The notes: generated from the letters alone by a model not told the origin. Counted from the first letter of the stretch, positions 53,704 through 62,683 are shown. The stretch is 64,000 bases of DNA from Flavobacterium sp. (GCA_029946065.1 JAQSDU010000020.1:354368-418367), one strand, 5' to 3'. Made by a program: numbers and translations.

Positions 53704-53930
53704 TGTACAATAGCAACAATACGCATGAAAGAGTACAGAAATCGCTTAAAGGGCGATTTCTTCTCGTTATAGGTATTCTGTTTTTCTTGGTTTATTTTGT
53801 TTTAGGGATGATAATCATTTTTAAAAAAGATTTACCAATCGGTTTGCCACACGAATATCGTATCGCTTTCGGGGTATTGCTAATTGTTTATTCGTTTTTT
53901 AGATTCATTCGCCTTTTACAAAAAAAATAA
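53703..53930 (+). CDS. Small membrane protein of the tonB cluster
   Basis: A 75-residue protein with two hydrophobic helices (about 19-36 and 51-66) and basic ends. Translationally coupled to tonB (TAATG) and followed three bases later by the PstS-like gene. Homologs are expected at this place in related genomes, but no function was recognised. Confidence 0.75.
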   Translation: MYNSNNTHERVQKSLKGRFLLVIGILFFLVYFVLGMIIIFKKDLPIGLPHEYRIAFGVLLIVYSFFRFIRLLQKK

Positions 53931-53933
53931 ATA

Positions 53934-54875
53934 ATGCCGACAAAAATTAAACATCCTCTATTAAAAATAGCCATACTGCTACTTTTGGTTTTTGGTATTG
54001 TTATGGCTTGTAAAAAAGCCGGAAAAGGTACAGATGTTCCAGAATCAATACTTGAAGGAAAAGCAACCGTTTATGTTGACGAGTCGATACTGCCAATTGT
54101 CGAAGATGAGGCTGCGGTTTTCGAAAGCCAATACAATGCAAAATTGGAACTGATCGGCAAATCTGAGTCTGAAATTGTCAATATGATTCTCGGAAAAAAG
54201 GCAAAAATTGCCATTCTGTCCCGCAGATTAACCCCTCAGGAATCAAAAGTTTTTGAAGGTAAGCTAAATCCAAAAATAACTGAATTTGCTACTGATGCGG
54301 TGGCCTTTATATCCAACAAAGCAGCCAATGATACTTTGGTTGATTTACAGGAAGTGATGAACTTGCTTCAGGGAAAGTCCAGTAAGATAAAAGGACTCGT
54401 TTTTGACAATCCTAATTCTGGAACTGTTCGTTATATGGATAGTGTTGCAGGCTCAAAAATCATTGGTATGAAAAATATTTATACCATGAAAACGAATGCA
54501 GCTCTTTTGAAATACGTTGCTGATAATCCAGGGCTTGTAGGTGTAATCGGTATCAATTCTATCTTACAACCCAATCCGGAATGGCAACCGTCGATTGATA
54601 AAATCAATGTAATGTCTGTCAGAAATGTTAAAAACAAGGCTAATGACAATAAGTACTATAAACCCAGCCAATCCAATATAGCTGAGGGTTCTTACCCATT
54701 AACCCGCAAACTATATTTGTTAAATTATCAGGGAGCGGATGGTTTGGGTATAGGTTTTGCTTCTTTCATGGCAGGCGAAATCGGACAAAGGATTATTCTT
54801 AAATCTGGTTTGTTGCCGATAAGAATTCCAAGTCGGAATATTACTATCCGAAAGGAAATATTAAATAATAAATAA
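53934..54875 (+). CDS. PstS-like substrate-binding lipoprotein
   Basis: A 313-residue lipoprotein with lipobox VMAC at about 24-27. The rest is a PBP-like two-lobed phosphate-binding-protein fold, with ILSRRLTPQE, TEFATDAVAFISNK and DNPNSGTVRYMDS matching PstS-type ligand loops. No pst permease genes are close. Its fixed place between tonB and a TPR gene suggests a role tied to TonB-dependent uptake rather than a classic Pst transporter; this is inference. Confidence 0.82.
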   Translation: MPTKIKHPLLKIAILLLLVFGIVMACKKAGKGTDVPESILEGKATVYVDESILPIVEDEAAVFESQYNAKLELIGKSESEIVNMILGKKAKIAILSRRLTPQESKVFEGKLNPKITEFATDAVAFISNKAANDTLVDLQEVMNLLQGKSSKIKGLVFDNPNSGTVRYMDSVAGSKIIGMKNIYTMKTNAALLKYVADNPGLVGVIGINSILQPNPEWQPSIDKINVMSVRNVKNKANDNKYYKPSQSNIAEGSYPLTRKLYLLNYQGADGLGIGFASFMAGEIGQRIILKSGLLPIRIPSRNITIRKEILNNK

Positions 54876-54886
54876 ATTAAATCAAG

Positions 54887-56602
54887 ATGAACAAATTGAA
54901 AATTTTCAGCGTTGCTTTAGTGTTATTCGGGGCTGGAACTTATGCCCAGGATTTAAATCAGGCAAATAAAGCAATCGATGCTGAACAATACGAAAAAGCT
55001 AAAACCATTTTAAAAAGTGTTGTTGCTTCAAAACCTGACGAAGGTAAAAATTTCTTCATTTTAGGAAATTTATATTTGACACAAAAGCTACAGGATTCTG
55101 CGAAGATATTTTTTGACAAAGGTCTTGTTGCAAAGAGCGGAATGCAGTTTAATTACATCGGTTTGGGTCAAATTGATCTCGAAAATGGCAATAAAGCCGG
55201 TGCTTTGGCCAATTTTGACAAAGCCGTAATAAACGTTAAGAAAAAGGATTTCGAAGAATTTCTTTTTATTGGTCGCGCTTATATGAATCCAGTTAATCCT
55301 GATTATAAAAAGGCACTGGAGAATCTGAACAAAGCAAAACTATCTGCACCATTAAATGCGCAGGTTTTACTGTCGCTCGGGGACGCGTATGTAGGCGATA
55401 AAAATGTAAACGAAGCTTATTCTGCCTACAGAAATGCTTATGATGCTGATAAGTCTGTTTTAAGAGCAAAATTGCAGTTGGGCGTTATTACAAAAGGCTC
55501 AAAAGCATTCAAAGAAGCGGAGGATGAATTCAATAAAATTCTTGTCGAGAATCCTAATTATGGTCCAGCTTATAGGGAATTGGCAGAAACATATTATTTA
55601 AAAGCGCTGAACGAAAAAGACCAGACTAAATATCCTGAGCTCAACAAAAAAGCAATTGAATTCTATGAAAAATACATGACCATGACCGATTATTCTTTGG
55701 ATTCTCGTATGCGTCACGCCGATTTCTTGATCTTGACCAAAGATTACAAAGCGCTGGAAGCAGAAGCCACTGCCATGCAAAAGCTGGATAAAGTAAATCC
55801 TAGAATCCTACGTTATTTGGGGTATTCAGCTTACCAAAACGGTAACAGCGATGCGGCTATTAAAGCGTTAGATGATTTTCTAGCCAAAGATAAATCTAAA
55901 ATTATTGGTCGTGATTATTTATACTTAGGACTTGCAAAAACACAAAAGGCACTTACTGTAACTACAAATGCAGAGAACAAGCAAGTAGGGACAGTTGACA
56001 AAGCGCTATTTGATCTAGGAATTGCTGATATCAGAAAAGGTGTTGAATTGGATCCGTCAATGGCAAATGAGTTAAACGACTTCGGAAAGAAATTCTTTGA
56101 TTTAAAACTATACAAAGAAGCTGCTGGAATTTATGAGATTGCGACGACTAATCCGAATTCAAGAAACTTTTTATATGACAATTTTTATTTGGGATATGCA
56201 CTGTATTATGACAATGCATACAAACCCGAAACAGAGCCGGTTGACGTTGCGAGCTTAAAAAAAGCACTTGTTGCTTTTGACAATGTAATCAAAGAAAGAC
56301 CTAAACAACAAGACGCTTATTTGTATAAAGCCCGTTTGAACAGCTTGATTACGAACGATACAGTTGCTCAGGACGATATGGTTAAAAGCTACGAAGATTA
56401 TGTTAGAGTAGTAACTGAGAAAGGACCGGAAGAAGCTGCCAAAGCTGAAAACAAAAAGAAGTTCATTGAAGCCTACAACAACATTGCTATCCATTTCTTG
56501 AAAACAGACAAAGTGAAAGCCAAAGAAAATTTGGATAAAGTATTGGCTTTAGATCCTGCAAACGAAGATGCACTAGCGAATATGAAATTCGTTAAGCAAT
56601 AA
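54887..56602 (+). CDS. Secreted TPR protein of the tonB cluster
   Basis: A 571-residue protein with a signal peptide (MNKLKIFSVALVLFGAGTYA). Most of the chain is tetratricopeptide repeats, for example AIDAEQYEKAKTILKSVV, YIGLGQIDLENGNKAGALAN and LLSLGDAYVGDKNVNEAYSA, spaced by about 34 residues. It should be a periplasmic scaffold. It closes the exbB-to-TPR cluster, with a terminator after it. Confidence 0.88.
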   Translation: MNKLKIFSVALVLFGAGTYAQDLNQANKAIDAEQYEKAKTILKSVVASKPDEGKNFFILGNLYLTQKLQDSAKIFFDKGLVAKSGMQFNYIGLGQIDLENGNKAGALANFDKAVINVKKKDFEEFLFIGRAYMNPVNPDYKKALENLNKAKLSAPLNAQVLLSLGDAYVGDKNVNEAYSAYRNAYDADKSVLRAKLQLGVITKGSKAFKEAEDEFNKILVENPNYGPAYRELAETYYLKALNEKDQTKYPELNKKAIEFYEKYMTMTDYSLDSRMRHADFLILTKDYKALEAEATAMQKLDKVNPRILRYLGYSAYQNGNSDAAIKALDDFLAKDKSKIIGRDYLYLGLAKTQKALTVTTNAENKQVGTVDKALFDLGIADIRKGVELDPSMANELNDFGKKFFDLKLYKEAAGIYEIATTNPNSRNFLYDNFYLGYALYYDNAYKPETEPVDVASLKKALVAFDNVIKERPKQQDAYLYKARLNSLITNDTVAQDDMVKSYEDYVRVVTEKGPEEAAKAENKKKFIEAYNNIAIHFLKTDKVKAKENLDKVLALDPANEDALANMKFVKQ

Positions 56603-56619
56603 AATTATAATATCCATTC

Positions 56620-56650
56620 AAAACCGATAGCCAACAACTATCGGTTTTTT
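56620..56650 (+). terminator. Intrinsic terminator of the tonB cluster
   Basis: AAAACCGATAG and CTATCGGTTTT form a perfect 11-bp stem with a T-run, 17 bases after the TPR gene. Confidence 0.92.
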
Positions 56651-56700
56651 TGTTTCTAATGGTTTCAGATTCCAAATCGCACATCCGAAAATAAAATGTT

Positions 56701-56708
56701 TATCTTTG
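56701..56708 (+). promoter_or_regulatory. -7 box of queE (TATCTTTG)
   Basis: A TAnnTTTG match. It overlaps an in-frame ATG at 56696, which therefore cannot be the start if this promoter is used; the ATG at 56726 fits. Confidence 0.6.
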
Positions 56709-56725
56709 CACCCAATTTAAAGAAG

Positions 56726-57358
56726 ATGCTAGCGAAAGAAATACAATTAGCGGTTGAAAAAGGCACCATGCTACCGCTGATGGAAGAGTTTTATACGATT
56801 CAAGGCGAAGGTTATCACACCGGGACGGCGGCCTATTTTATAAGAATTGGCGGTTGTGATGTTGGATGCCATTGGTGCGATGTAAAAGAAAGTTGGAATG
56901 CCGCACTTCATCCGCCAACAGCAGTAGACACCATTGTAGAAAATGCTTCCAAATATTCAGAAACAGTAGTTGTCACTGGTGGTGAACCATTAACTTGGGA
57001 CATGACTTTGCTCACTGGAAAACTCAAAGAAAGGAATCGAAAAGTGCATATTGAAACTTCCGGCGCTTATCCGTTAACGGGTATTTGGGATTGGATTTGT
57101 CTTTCGCCTAAGAAAAACAAACTGCCAACCCAAACGGTTTACGACAATGCCAATGAGTTAAAAGTTATTATTTACAACAAACACGATTTTATCTTTGCCG
57201 AAGAGCAGGCAGAAAAAGTGAATGATAACGCCATTTTATTCTTACAGCCGGAATGGAGCAAAAAAGAAGAAATGACGCCGCTTATCGTTGATTATGTCAT
57301 GAACAATCCAAAATGGCGCGTTTCATTGCAAACCCATAAATATCTTAATATCCCTTAA
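56726..57358 (+). CDS. queE: 7-carboxy-7-deazaguanine synthase
   Basis: A 210-residue radical-SAM enzyme of queuosine synthesis. The iron-sulfur cysteines follow the QueE spacing CxxxCxxC: Cys44, Cys48 and Cys51 in GGCDVGCHWCD. EFYTIQGEGYHTGTAAYFIR precedes them, and VVTGGEPLTW is the SAM-binding GGE region. The start at 56726 was preferred over 56696 because the latter overlaps the promoter box. Acts upstream of QueA. Confidence 0.95.
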   Translation: MLAKEIQLAVEKGTMLPLMEEFYTIQGEGYHTGTAAYFIRIGGCDVGCHWCDVKESWNAALHPPTAVDTIVENASKYSETVVVTGGEPLTWDMTLLTGKLKERNRKVHIETSGAYPLTGIWDWICLSPKKNKLPTQTVYDNANELKVIIYNKHDFIFAEEQAEKVNDNAILFLQPEWSKKEEMTPLIVDYVMNNPKWRVSLQTHKYLNIP

Positions 57359-57395
57359 CTGAAAACCGATTGCGCTATAAATAATACACCCTCAA

Positions 57396-57785
57396 ATGAG
57401 AAAAATATTTTTTGTAATAATTTCCTGTTTTATCTTTCATGTTGCTGCTGCACAAGAAACTTATTTCACCACTGAAAATGGCATAAATACTTATACAAAA
57501 GTGGAATACAGGCCTGAATTCCCAGGAGGAATGCAGAAATTCTATCAATATGTAGGTAGTAATTACAAATATCCTAAAGTAAAAGTATCGGGTAAAGTCA
57601 TTGTACAATTTGTAATTGATGAAGAAGGGCGCTTGACCGATATCAAGGTTTTAAGGGATTTGGGCTACGGAACAGGAGAGGAAGCAGTAAGGGTTTTATC
57701 AAAATGTCCGAAATGGATTCCTGGCACTCAGGACGGAAAGCCTGTAAGAGTACTTTATGCATTGCCTATATCAGTGAACAATTGA
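57396..57785 (+). CDS. Free-standing TonB C-terminal domain protein
   Basis: A 129-residue protein with a signal peptide (MRKIFFVIISCFIFHVAAAQ) followed almost directly by a TonB C-terminal domain (YRPEFPGGMQKFYQYV to VLYALPIS). It has no membrane anchor and no Pro-rich spacer. Over the domain it is about two thirds identical by eye to the tonB product encoded 4 kb upstream, so it looks like a partial duplicate. It could bind TonB boxes or TonB itself in the periplasm without transducing energy. Confidence 0.88.
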   Translation: MRKIFFVIISCFIFHVAAAQETYFTTENGINTYTKVEYRPEFPGGMQKFYQYVGSNYKYPKVKVSGKVIVQFVIDEEGRLTDIKVLRDLGYGTGEEAVRVLSKCPKWIPGTQDGKPVRVLYALPISVNN

Positions 57786-57839
57786 AAAACTTTCCCAAAT
57801 CTAACTTTGCGATTTTTTATTTAATTTCGATAAAAACTT

Positions 57840-58997
57840 ATGAAGTCACAATTCCTAATTGATCCTGAGATTACTTACCTCAATCACGGTTCTTTCGGTG
57901 CCTGTCCGAAACCAATTTTCGAAGATTACCAAAAGTGGCAACGCGAATTGGAATCTGAACCTGTTCAGTTCATTACAAAGAAAAGTGCCCAGTATTTAAA
58001 AGAATCCAAAATGGCATTGGCAAATTTTGTAGGCTGTGACGTATCTGATTTCTTTTTTGTGCCGAATCCAACAGTCGCCATCAACACTATCATGCGCAGT
58101 TTGAAGCTCAATCCGGGCGACGAAATACTGACAACCAATCACGAATATGGTGCCATGGATCGTACGTGGCATTTCTATTGTAAACAATCGGGTGCGAAAT
58201 ACATCCGTCAGAATATTGCACTTCCAGTAACAACGAAAGAGCAAATCATCGCAGCATTCTGGGAAGGCTACAATGTCAATACAAAAGTTGTTTTCTTAAA
58301 CCAGATTTCTAGCGCAACAGCGCTCATCTTTCCCGTAAAGGAAATTTGTGAAAAAGCCAAACAACTCGGATTAATCACAATTATTGATGGCGCACATGTT
58401 CCAGGCCATATCGATTTAAACATTAGCGACCTCAAAGCCGATTTTTATACAGGTACTTCCCATAAATGGATGCTTACCCCAAAAGGAAGTTCATTTTTAT
58501 ATGTCAGCAAAGATTTTCAGGAAACGATCGATCCGCTCGTGGTAAGTTGGGGATATGAAAGCGATACGCCTGGAGAAAGCCGTTTTCTAGATTACCACGA
58601 GCATCAAGGAACAAGAGATATTTCAGCATTTCTAACCATTCCGGCGGCAGTAAAATTCCTTAATGAGAATGATTGGAAAGAAAAATCCAGAGTGTGCAAG
58701 CAAATGATTCTCGACAATTACGAAAAATTCTGTAATCTATTGCATTCAAAGACACTTTGTCCTGTAACGTCAGAATTTCTCGGGCAAATGTGCAGTATTC
58801 CGATCACAACCAATAATCCTTCAGCACTTAAAGAACTGTTGTTTCATAGATATAAAATAGAAATTCCGGTCATGCAACTCAACGGCCAATTTTATATTCG
58901 GATTTCACTACATTTTTATAATACACAAGAAGACTTGGATATTTTATACGAGGCACTCATAGATATAATCGCCACTACCGAATATATTACAGTGTGA
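57840..58997 (+). CDS. Class V aminotransferase, isopenicillin-N-epimerase-like
   Basis: A 385-residue PLP enzyme of aminotransferase class V. YLNHGSFGACPK at the N-terminus, DGAHVPGHIDLNI, and the PLP lysine in YTGTSHKWMLTPKGSSFLYV are typical of the isopenicillin-N-epimerase-like group. The true substrate is unknown; cysteine desulfurase or epimerase activity cannot be assigned. Single gene. Confidence 0.85.
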   Translation: MKSQFLIDPEITYLNHGSFGACPKPIFEDYQKWQRELESEPVQFITKKSAQYLKESKMALANFVGCDVSDFFFVPNPTVAINTIMRSLKLNPGDEILTTNHEYGAMDRTWHFYCKQSGAKYIRQNIALPVTTKEQIIAAFWEGYNVNTKVVFLNQISSATALIFPVKEICEKAKQLGLITIIDGAHVPGHIDLNISDLKADFYTGTSHKWMLTPKGSSFLYVSKDFQETIDPLVVSWGYESDTPGESRFLDYHEHQGTRDISAFLTIPAAVKFLNENDWKEKSRVCKQMILDNYEKFCNLLHSKTLCPVTSEFLGQMCSIPITTNNPSALKELLFHRYKIEIPVMQLNGQFYIRISLHFYNTQEDLDILYEALIDIIATTEYITV

Positions 58998-59101
58998 TTT
59001 TTATGCTACAAATTTACTTCGTCTGTTCGCCTTACGAATTAGCATGAATTAAATTTGTAAAAATTTGTGAAATTTGAGGTAAATATTTTAAAAGTGTCAC
59101 A

Positions 59102-59872
59102 TCACTTCCCACCATTGGCTAATAAATCCGCCAAACAATTCGCATCAAGAGGGGCAACATGACCAGGTGTTGTATTGTTATTCATCACATTATTTTCGGT
59201 TTGCCAAAACATAAGGCAATTCTCGTTGTTGCAATGTTTTCCATGTGCTGCGTCGCGGTGTTCGGTTTGCATCTCCGATCCTAAATCGACTAAACCCAAT
59301 AAATGACAAAGTTCATGCAGCAAAACAGTAGTTTCCAAATCGGTTCTGTTGGGCAAGCCCACGCCATTGCTAAGATGTCTCACAGAACTTTCATAAATCA
59401 CACAAGAAGTATTCCGGTAGGCTGTTCCTAAAGTATAAGACGTAGCAGTATCGGTGTTGTATTTGCCATCAACAAATAAAACGCACAATGTCAATACGTT
59501 TACATCGTTATAAAATGTCCTATTGTCGGACTCAAGATTTGAAATTTCGCCAATACTATATGGTGAAGTGCCCGGACTTGCAATTTGCCGTTCCGTTATC
59601 GTAATACCGCCCGGTTTGTTGAGCCTTGCGCTCATGAATTGTTGCAAGTTCGCAATTACTGCCGCATCAGGATGAAAACCCTCGACATATAAAATCTCGA
59701 TGTGAAGCGCATCATAATCATCAGCAGAAAGAAAATCGTGGGCGCTGCTTCCAGTGGCTTTAAGGTTTGGTGCTTTGTTAACGCCATCTTCAACATTAGA
59801 ACCGCTGTCGTCAGTTGAACAACTCAGCGCAAATGTGACAAAAAATAAAAGTATAAGTCTTTTCAATTTCAT
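59102..59872 (-). CDS. Archaemetzincin-like zinc metalloprotease lipoprotein
   Basis: A 256-residue lipoprotein with lipobox LSC (FALSCSTDD). The zinc motif is HELCHLLGLVDLG (HExxHxxGxxD) near residue 188, followed by HCNNENCLMFW and later a Cys near residue 245. HExxHxxGxx(H/D) with CxxxxCxM resembles the archaemetzincin pattern. It is annotated in relatives as a membrane metalloprotease. Targets are unknown. A 104-bp spacer after the aminotransferase gene contains a loose AAATTTG-rich repeat. Confidence 0.82.
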   Translation of the reverse strand: MKLKRLILLFFVTFALSCSTDDSGSNVEDGVNKAPNLKATGSSAHDFLSADDYDALHIEILYVEGFHPDAAVIANLQQFMSARLNKPGGITITERQIASPGTSPYSIGEISNLESDNRTFYNDVNVLTLCVLFVDGKYNTDTATSYTLGTAYRNTSCVIYESSVRHLSNGVGLPNRTDLETTVLLHELCHLLGLVDLGSEMQTEHRDAAHGKHCNNENCLMFWQTENNVMNNNTTPGHVAPLDANCLADLLANGGK

Positions 59873-59926
59873 AGAGTTTTTGTTTAAAGTTACTAACTGG
59901 GCGGCAGAAACTATATTAAAATTATA

Positions 59927-60640
59927 TTAATTTTTCATTGTAAGCCTAGCAAGATAATCAAAATGTTCGCCTTCCATAACCAATTCTGACGATATCCCGT
60001 TGGCTATTGCCGCATTTTGAAGCGTGTTATAATCGATATACATCCAATCAAACGGAAGTTCTTTTTCGCCTTTATAGGCGATATTAAAAACTACTTCGCC
60101 ATAATAGGCATTGTCAGACGGAATCCATTTTCCGCCGTCTTCATCTTCATCGAACATATAAATAATATCGGAGCTATCGAGCAAAATCTGCCCGTTTTCG
60201 TTTAAAAGTGATTTTAATTTCAATAGAAAATTTGGAACGTTTTTCAGTTTGCCGCACATTCCGGCACCATTCATCAATAACAAAATAGTATCGAATTTTT
60301 CGTTTTCTAATGTCATTATATCCTGAACTCTTGCGTCCTTCAATCCGCGAAGTTGGCAAGCTTGTATCGCATTCGCTGAAATATCTATTGAAGTAACTTC
60401 TAGGTTTTTTTCATTTTGAAGAAAAAGACTATGACTTCCGGCACCGCAACCGACATCGAGGGTTTTGCCTTTCGCCATTTGAAGCGCTTTCTGTTCCATC
60501 GCCGGCATCGCATCAAAAGTGCGGAACAGATAGGCAACCGACATTTCATCTTCTTCGGAAATACTTGTTTCCGTAATCAAATCCTTTGGATTGTTATTGG
60601 TTTGGTAGTCTAATATGGCTTTTCCGAAAAGGTCTTTCAT
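59927..60640 (-). CDS. Class I SAM-dependent methyltransferase
   Basis: A 237-residue methyltransferase. SAM-binding motif I is LDVGCGAGSHSLFLQ near residue 60, and VTSIDISANAIQAC follows. The start at 60640 (MKDLFGKAILDY) is preferred over an upstream in-frame ATG at 60697, since the latter would overlap the promoter of the divergent gene. The substrate is unknown. Confidence 0.85.
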   Translation of the reverse strand: MKDLFGKAILDYQTNNNPKDLITETSISEEDEMSVAYLFRTFDAMPAMEQKALQMAKGKTLDVGCGAGSHSLFLQNEKNLEVTSIDISANAIQACQLRGLKDARVQDIMTLENEKFDTILLLMNGAGMCGKLKNVPNFLLKLKSLLNENGQILLDSSDIIYMFDEDEDGGKWIPSDNAYYGEVVFNIAYKGEKELPFDWMYIDYNTLQNAAIANGISSELVMEGEHFDYLARLTMKN

Positions 60641-60684
60641 TGAAGTTGATTTTGTAGTATGGTAATTTGGTGATTTGTTTTGTG

Positions 60685-60692
60685 TAATTTTG
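60685..60692 (+). promoter_or_regulatory. Candidate -7 box of the YkgJ gene (TAATTTTG)
   Basis: A TAnnTTTG match, with TTG at 60667-60669 (15-base spacing). It supports a start downstream of the apparent ORF beginning. Confidence 0.5.
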
Positions 60693-60701
60693 TCCATTCA
60701 T

Positions 60702-60733
60702 CGAATAACCGAATTGACAAATCCACGAATCGA
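60702..60733. repeat. Four tandem 8-bp units before the YkgJ gene
   Basis: CGAATAAC, CGAATTGA, CAAATCCA and CGAATCGA, one base before the ATG at 60735. Confidence 0.75.
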
Positions 60734-60734
60734 C

Positions 60735-61211
60735 ATGTTAAACAAGCTCGCCAAAGATAAGCATAACGAAAACAAAAAGTATTTCGATAAGCTTAAAAAG
60801 AAAGCACCCAAAAATCTCGATTATGTGATGCAGGAATTGCATGATGCCGAATTCAAACGGACAGATTGTTTAACGTGCGCGAACTGCTGCAAAACGACAG
60901 GTCCGCTTTTTACAACTGCTGATATAGAGCGGATTTCGAAGCATTTACGTCAAAAGCCACAACAATTTATTGACCAGTATTTGCGCATTGATGAAGAAAA
61001 TGATTATGTGTTAAAAAGTGTTCCGTGTACGTTTCTCGACAGCGAAAACTATTGTATGATTTATGACGTTCGCCCAAAAGCTTGTCGCGAATTTCCGCAT
61101 ACCGACCGGAAGAAATTTCAGCAAATTTCCAATCTTACTTTACAAAATGTAGCTATTTGTCCGGCTGCTTATAACATTGTGGAGGAAATGAAAAAGAGGA
61201 TGCCTTTGTAA
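60735..61211 (+). CDS. YkgJ-family cysteine cluster protein
   Basis: A 158-residue protein with a likely metal or iron-sulfur cluster site: CLTCANCC near residue 45, then VPCTFLDSENYCMIYDVRPKAC-type spacing (Cys at about 98, 107 and 117) and REFPHT. This matches the YkgJ/UPF0153 group. Biochemical role unknown. The start at 60735 (MLNKLAKDKHNENK) is preferred because the apparent longer ORF begins in the promoter. The 106-bp spacer after it contains degenerate 8-bp repeats of ATTAGAAA type. Confidence 0.85.
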   Translation: MLNKLAKDKHNENKKYFDKLKKKAPKNLDYVMQELHDAEFKRTDCLTCANCCKTTGPLFTTADIERISKHLRQKPQQFIDQYLRIDEENDYVLKSVPCTFLDSENYCMIYDVRPKACREFPHTDRKKFQQISNLTLQNVAICPAAYNIVEEMKKRMPL

Positions 61212-61317
61212 ATTAGAAAATTAGAATATGAAAGAGATTCAATAGGAATGGGAACTTCCTAGTGTCAATTTTTTCATTTTCTTATTTTCCTAATCCGAAA
61301 TAATCTCAAAATTGGCC

Positions 61318-62616
61318 TTAGGGATAAATCAAGTATTTCTGTCGCATTTCTTTAAACATAATAAGTCCCGTTTCCCAACTGGCGCGTATTTCTGGTGCGG
61401 TCATTCCTGATTCAATCTGCTGTTGCAGTTTCTTTGTGCCGGCGAGCTTCGTAAAATAAGCATTGAAGAATTTCTGTTTCTCAGTAGTTTCTGCGTAAGC
61501 TTTCACCAACCATTGCAGATCAAGTCGCTCTACTTTTGGGATATTCGTTAAGTCTTCGCCAAAACAATCTTTGCCATTTTGCGGTGGTTCTTTAGAGCCT
61601 TCATTAGGCATCGGGACAAAGCAGAAATCAATATTCGGTAGATATGGCGATCCATAAATTTGAAATTGTTTGTTCGTTCCACGACCAACACTCACGTTGG
61701 TTCCTTCGAAAAAGCAAAGGCTTGCATAAAGATTGACGGCTTGGTCGTTCGGTAAGTTTGGCGATGGTTTTATCAAAAGACTATAAGGCATTTCGCGGGT
61801 ATAAGCAGAACACGCAACAACTGTCAAATCGCATTGTACGCCATTTTTAAGCCATTTTTCACCATTAATCATCCGGCCATATTCGCCAATCGTCATGCCG
61901 TGCAATACCGGAATTGGATGCATTCCCACAAAACTAGCATATTCAGGTTCTAATATTGGCCCATCAACAATGCCGCCATTGGGGTTTGGACGATCAAAAA
62001 TAATTAGTGGCACATTATTTTCGGCGCAAGCCTCCATCGCATAATGTAGCGTAGAAATATAAGTATAAAAACGAGCGCCCACATCTTGTAAATCGAAAAT
62101 CAGCACATCAATTCCGGCCAATTGCGCTGGAGTTGGTTTTTTGTTATCTCCATAAAGCGAAATAATCGGAAGCCCGGTTTTTACGTCTTTTCCGTCGGCA
62201 ATCAATTCTCCGTCTGACGCTGTTCCGCGAAAGCCATGTTCCGGCGCATATATTTTGGTGACATTTATATTTTTCGAAATCAAAAAATCAACGATACTCG
62301 TCTGGTCATAAATGATGCCGGTTTGGTTAGTTAAAACACCAACTTTTTTGTCTTTCAATAATGGCACATAGCCGTTATAATTGTCGGCACCGCGGCTAAA
62401 AGTAAGATTTTCCGAATTGGCAACCACTTCAGGTTTGTGCTGTTTTGGATGTTCCGGTTTTATTTTTCCTTTTAGAGCGACAGGTTGGTTAACGGTATTC
62501 TGAACCGGTTTACACGAAAATATCAAAATGGAAAATAAAAAGGCAGTTATATATTTCGTACTGTTTACAGAAGAAAACAAAATCGGAGTCGTGCGCATTC
62601 GAGAAAACTGGATCAT
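61318..62616 (-). CDS. DUF1343 lipoprotein, NamZ-like exo-beta-N-acetylmuramidase
   Basis: A 432-residue protein with a lipobox-like FSC (ILIFSCKPV). Family motifs are VGVLTNQTGI, KIYAPEHGFRG, VLIFDLQDVGARFYTY, FDRPNPNGG and EGTNVSVGRGT. DUF1343 includes NamZ of Bacillus, which removes terminal MurNAc from peptidoglycan fragments, so cell-wall recycling is the likely role. The start may be residue 1 or the Met at residue 7 (MRTTPILF); the choice does not affect the domain. Confidence 0.88.
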   Translation of the reverse strand: MIQFSRMRTTPILFSSVNSTKYITAFLFSILIFSCKPVQNTVNQPVALKGKIKPEHPKQHKPEVVANSENLTFSRGADNYNGYVPLLKDKKVGVLTNQTGIIYDQTSIVDFLISKNINVTKIYAPEHGFRGTASDGELIADGKDVKTGLPIISLYGDNKKPTPAQLAGIDVLIFDLQDVGARFYTYISTLHYAMEACAENNVPLIIFDRPNPNGGIVDGPILEPEYASFVGMHPIPVLHGMTIGEYGRMINGEKWLKNGVQCDLTVVACSAYTREMPYSLLIKPSPNLPNDQAVNLYASLCFFEGTNVSVGRGTNKQFQIYGSPYLPNIDFCFVPMPNEGSKEPPQNGKDCFGEDLTNIPKVERLDLQWLVKAYAETTEKQKFFNAYFTKLAGTKKLQQQIESGMTAPEIRASWETGLIMFKEMRQKYLIYP

Positions 62617-62675
62617 AAGGTTGTGGTCTGAAAATAATTAAATATCCGAATCCGTGAAATTAGTATCTAAAACCG

Positions 62676-62683
62676 TATTTTTG
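62676..62683 (+). promoter_or_regulatory. Candidate -7 box of the permease gene (TATTTTTG)
   Basis: A TAnnTTTG match 26 bases before the TTG start codon at 62710. Confidence 0.45.

Noticed and set aside
56696..56725. Upstream ATG of queE
   Set aside because: It overlaps the TATCTTTG promoter box and adds ten unconserved residues.
60641..60697. Upstream start of the methyltransferase
   Set aside because: It would extend across the divergent promoter, and the added 19 residues look like spacer sequence.
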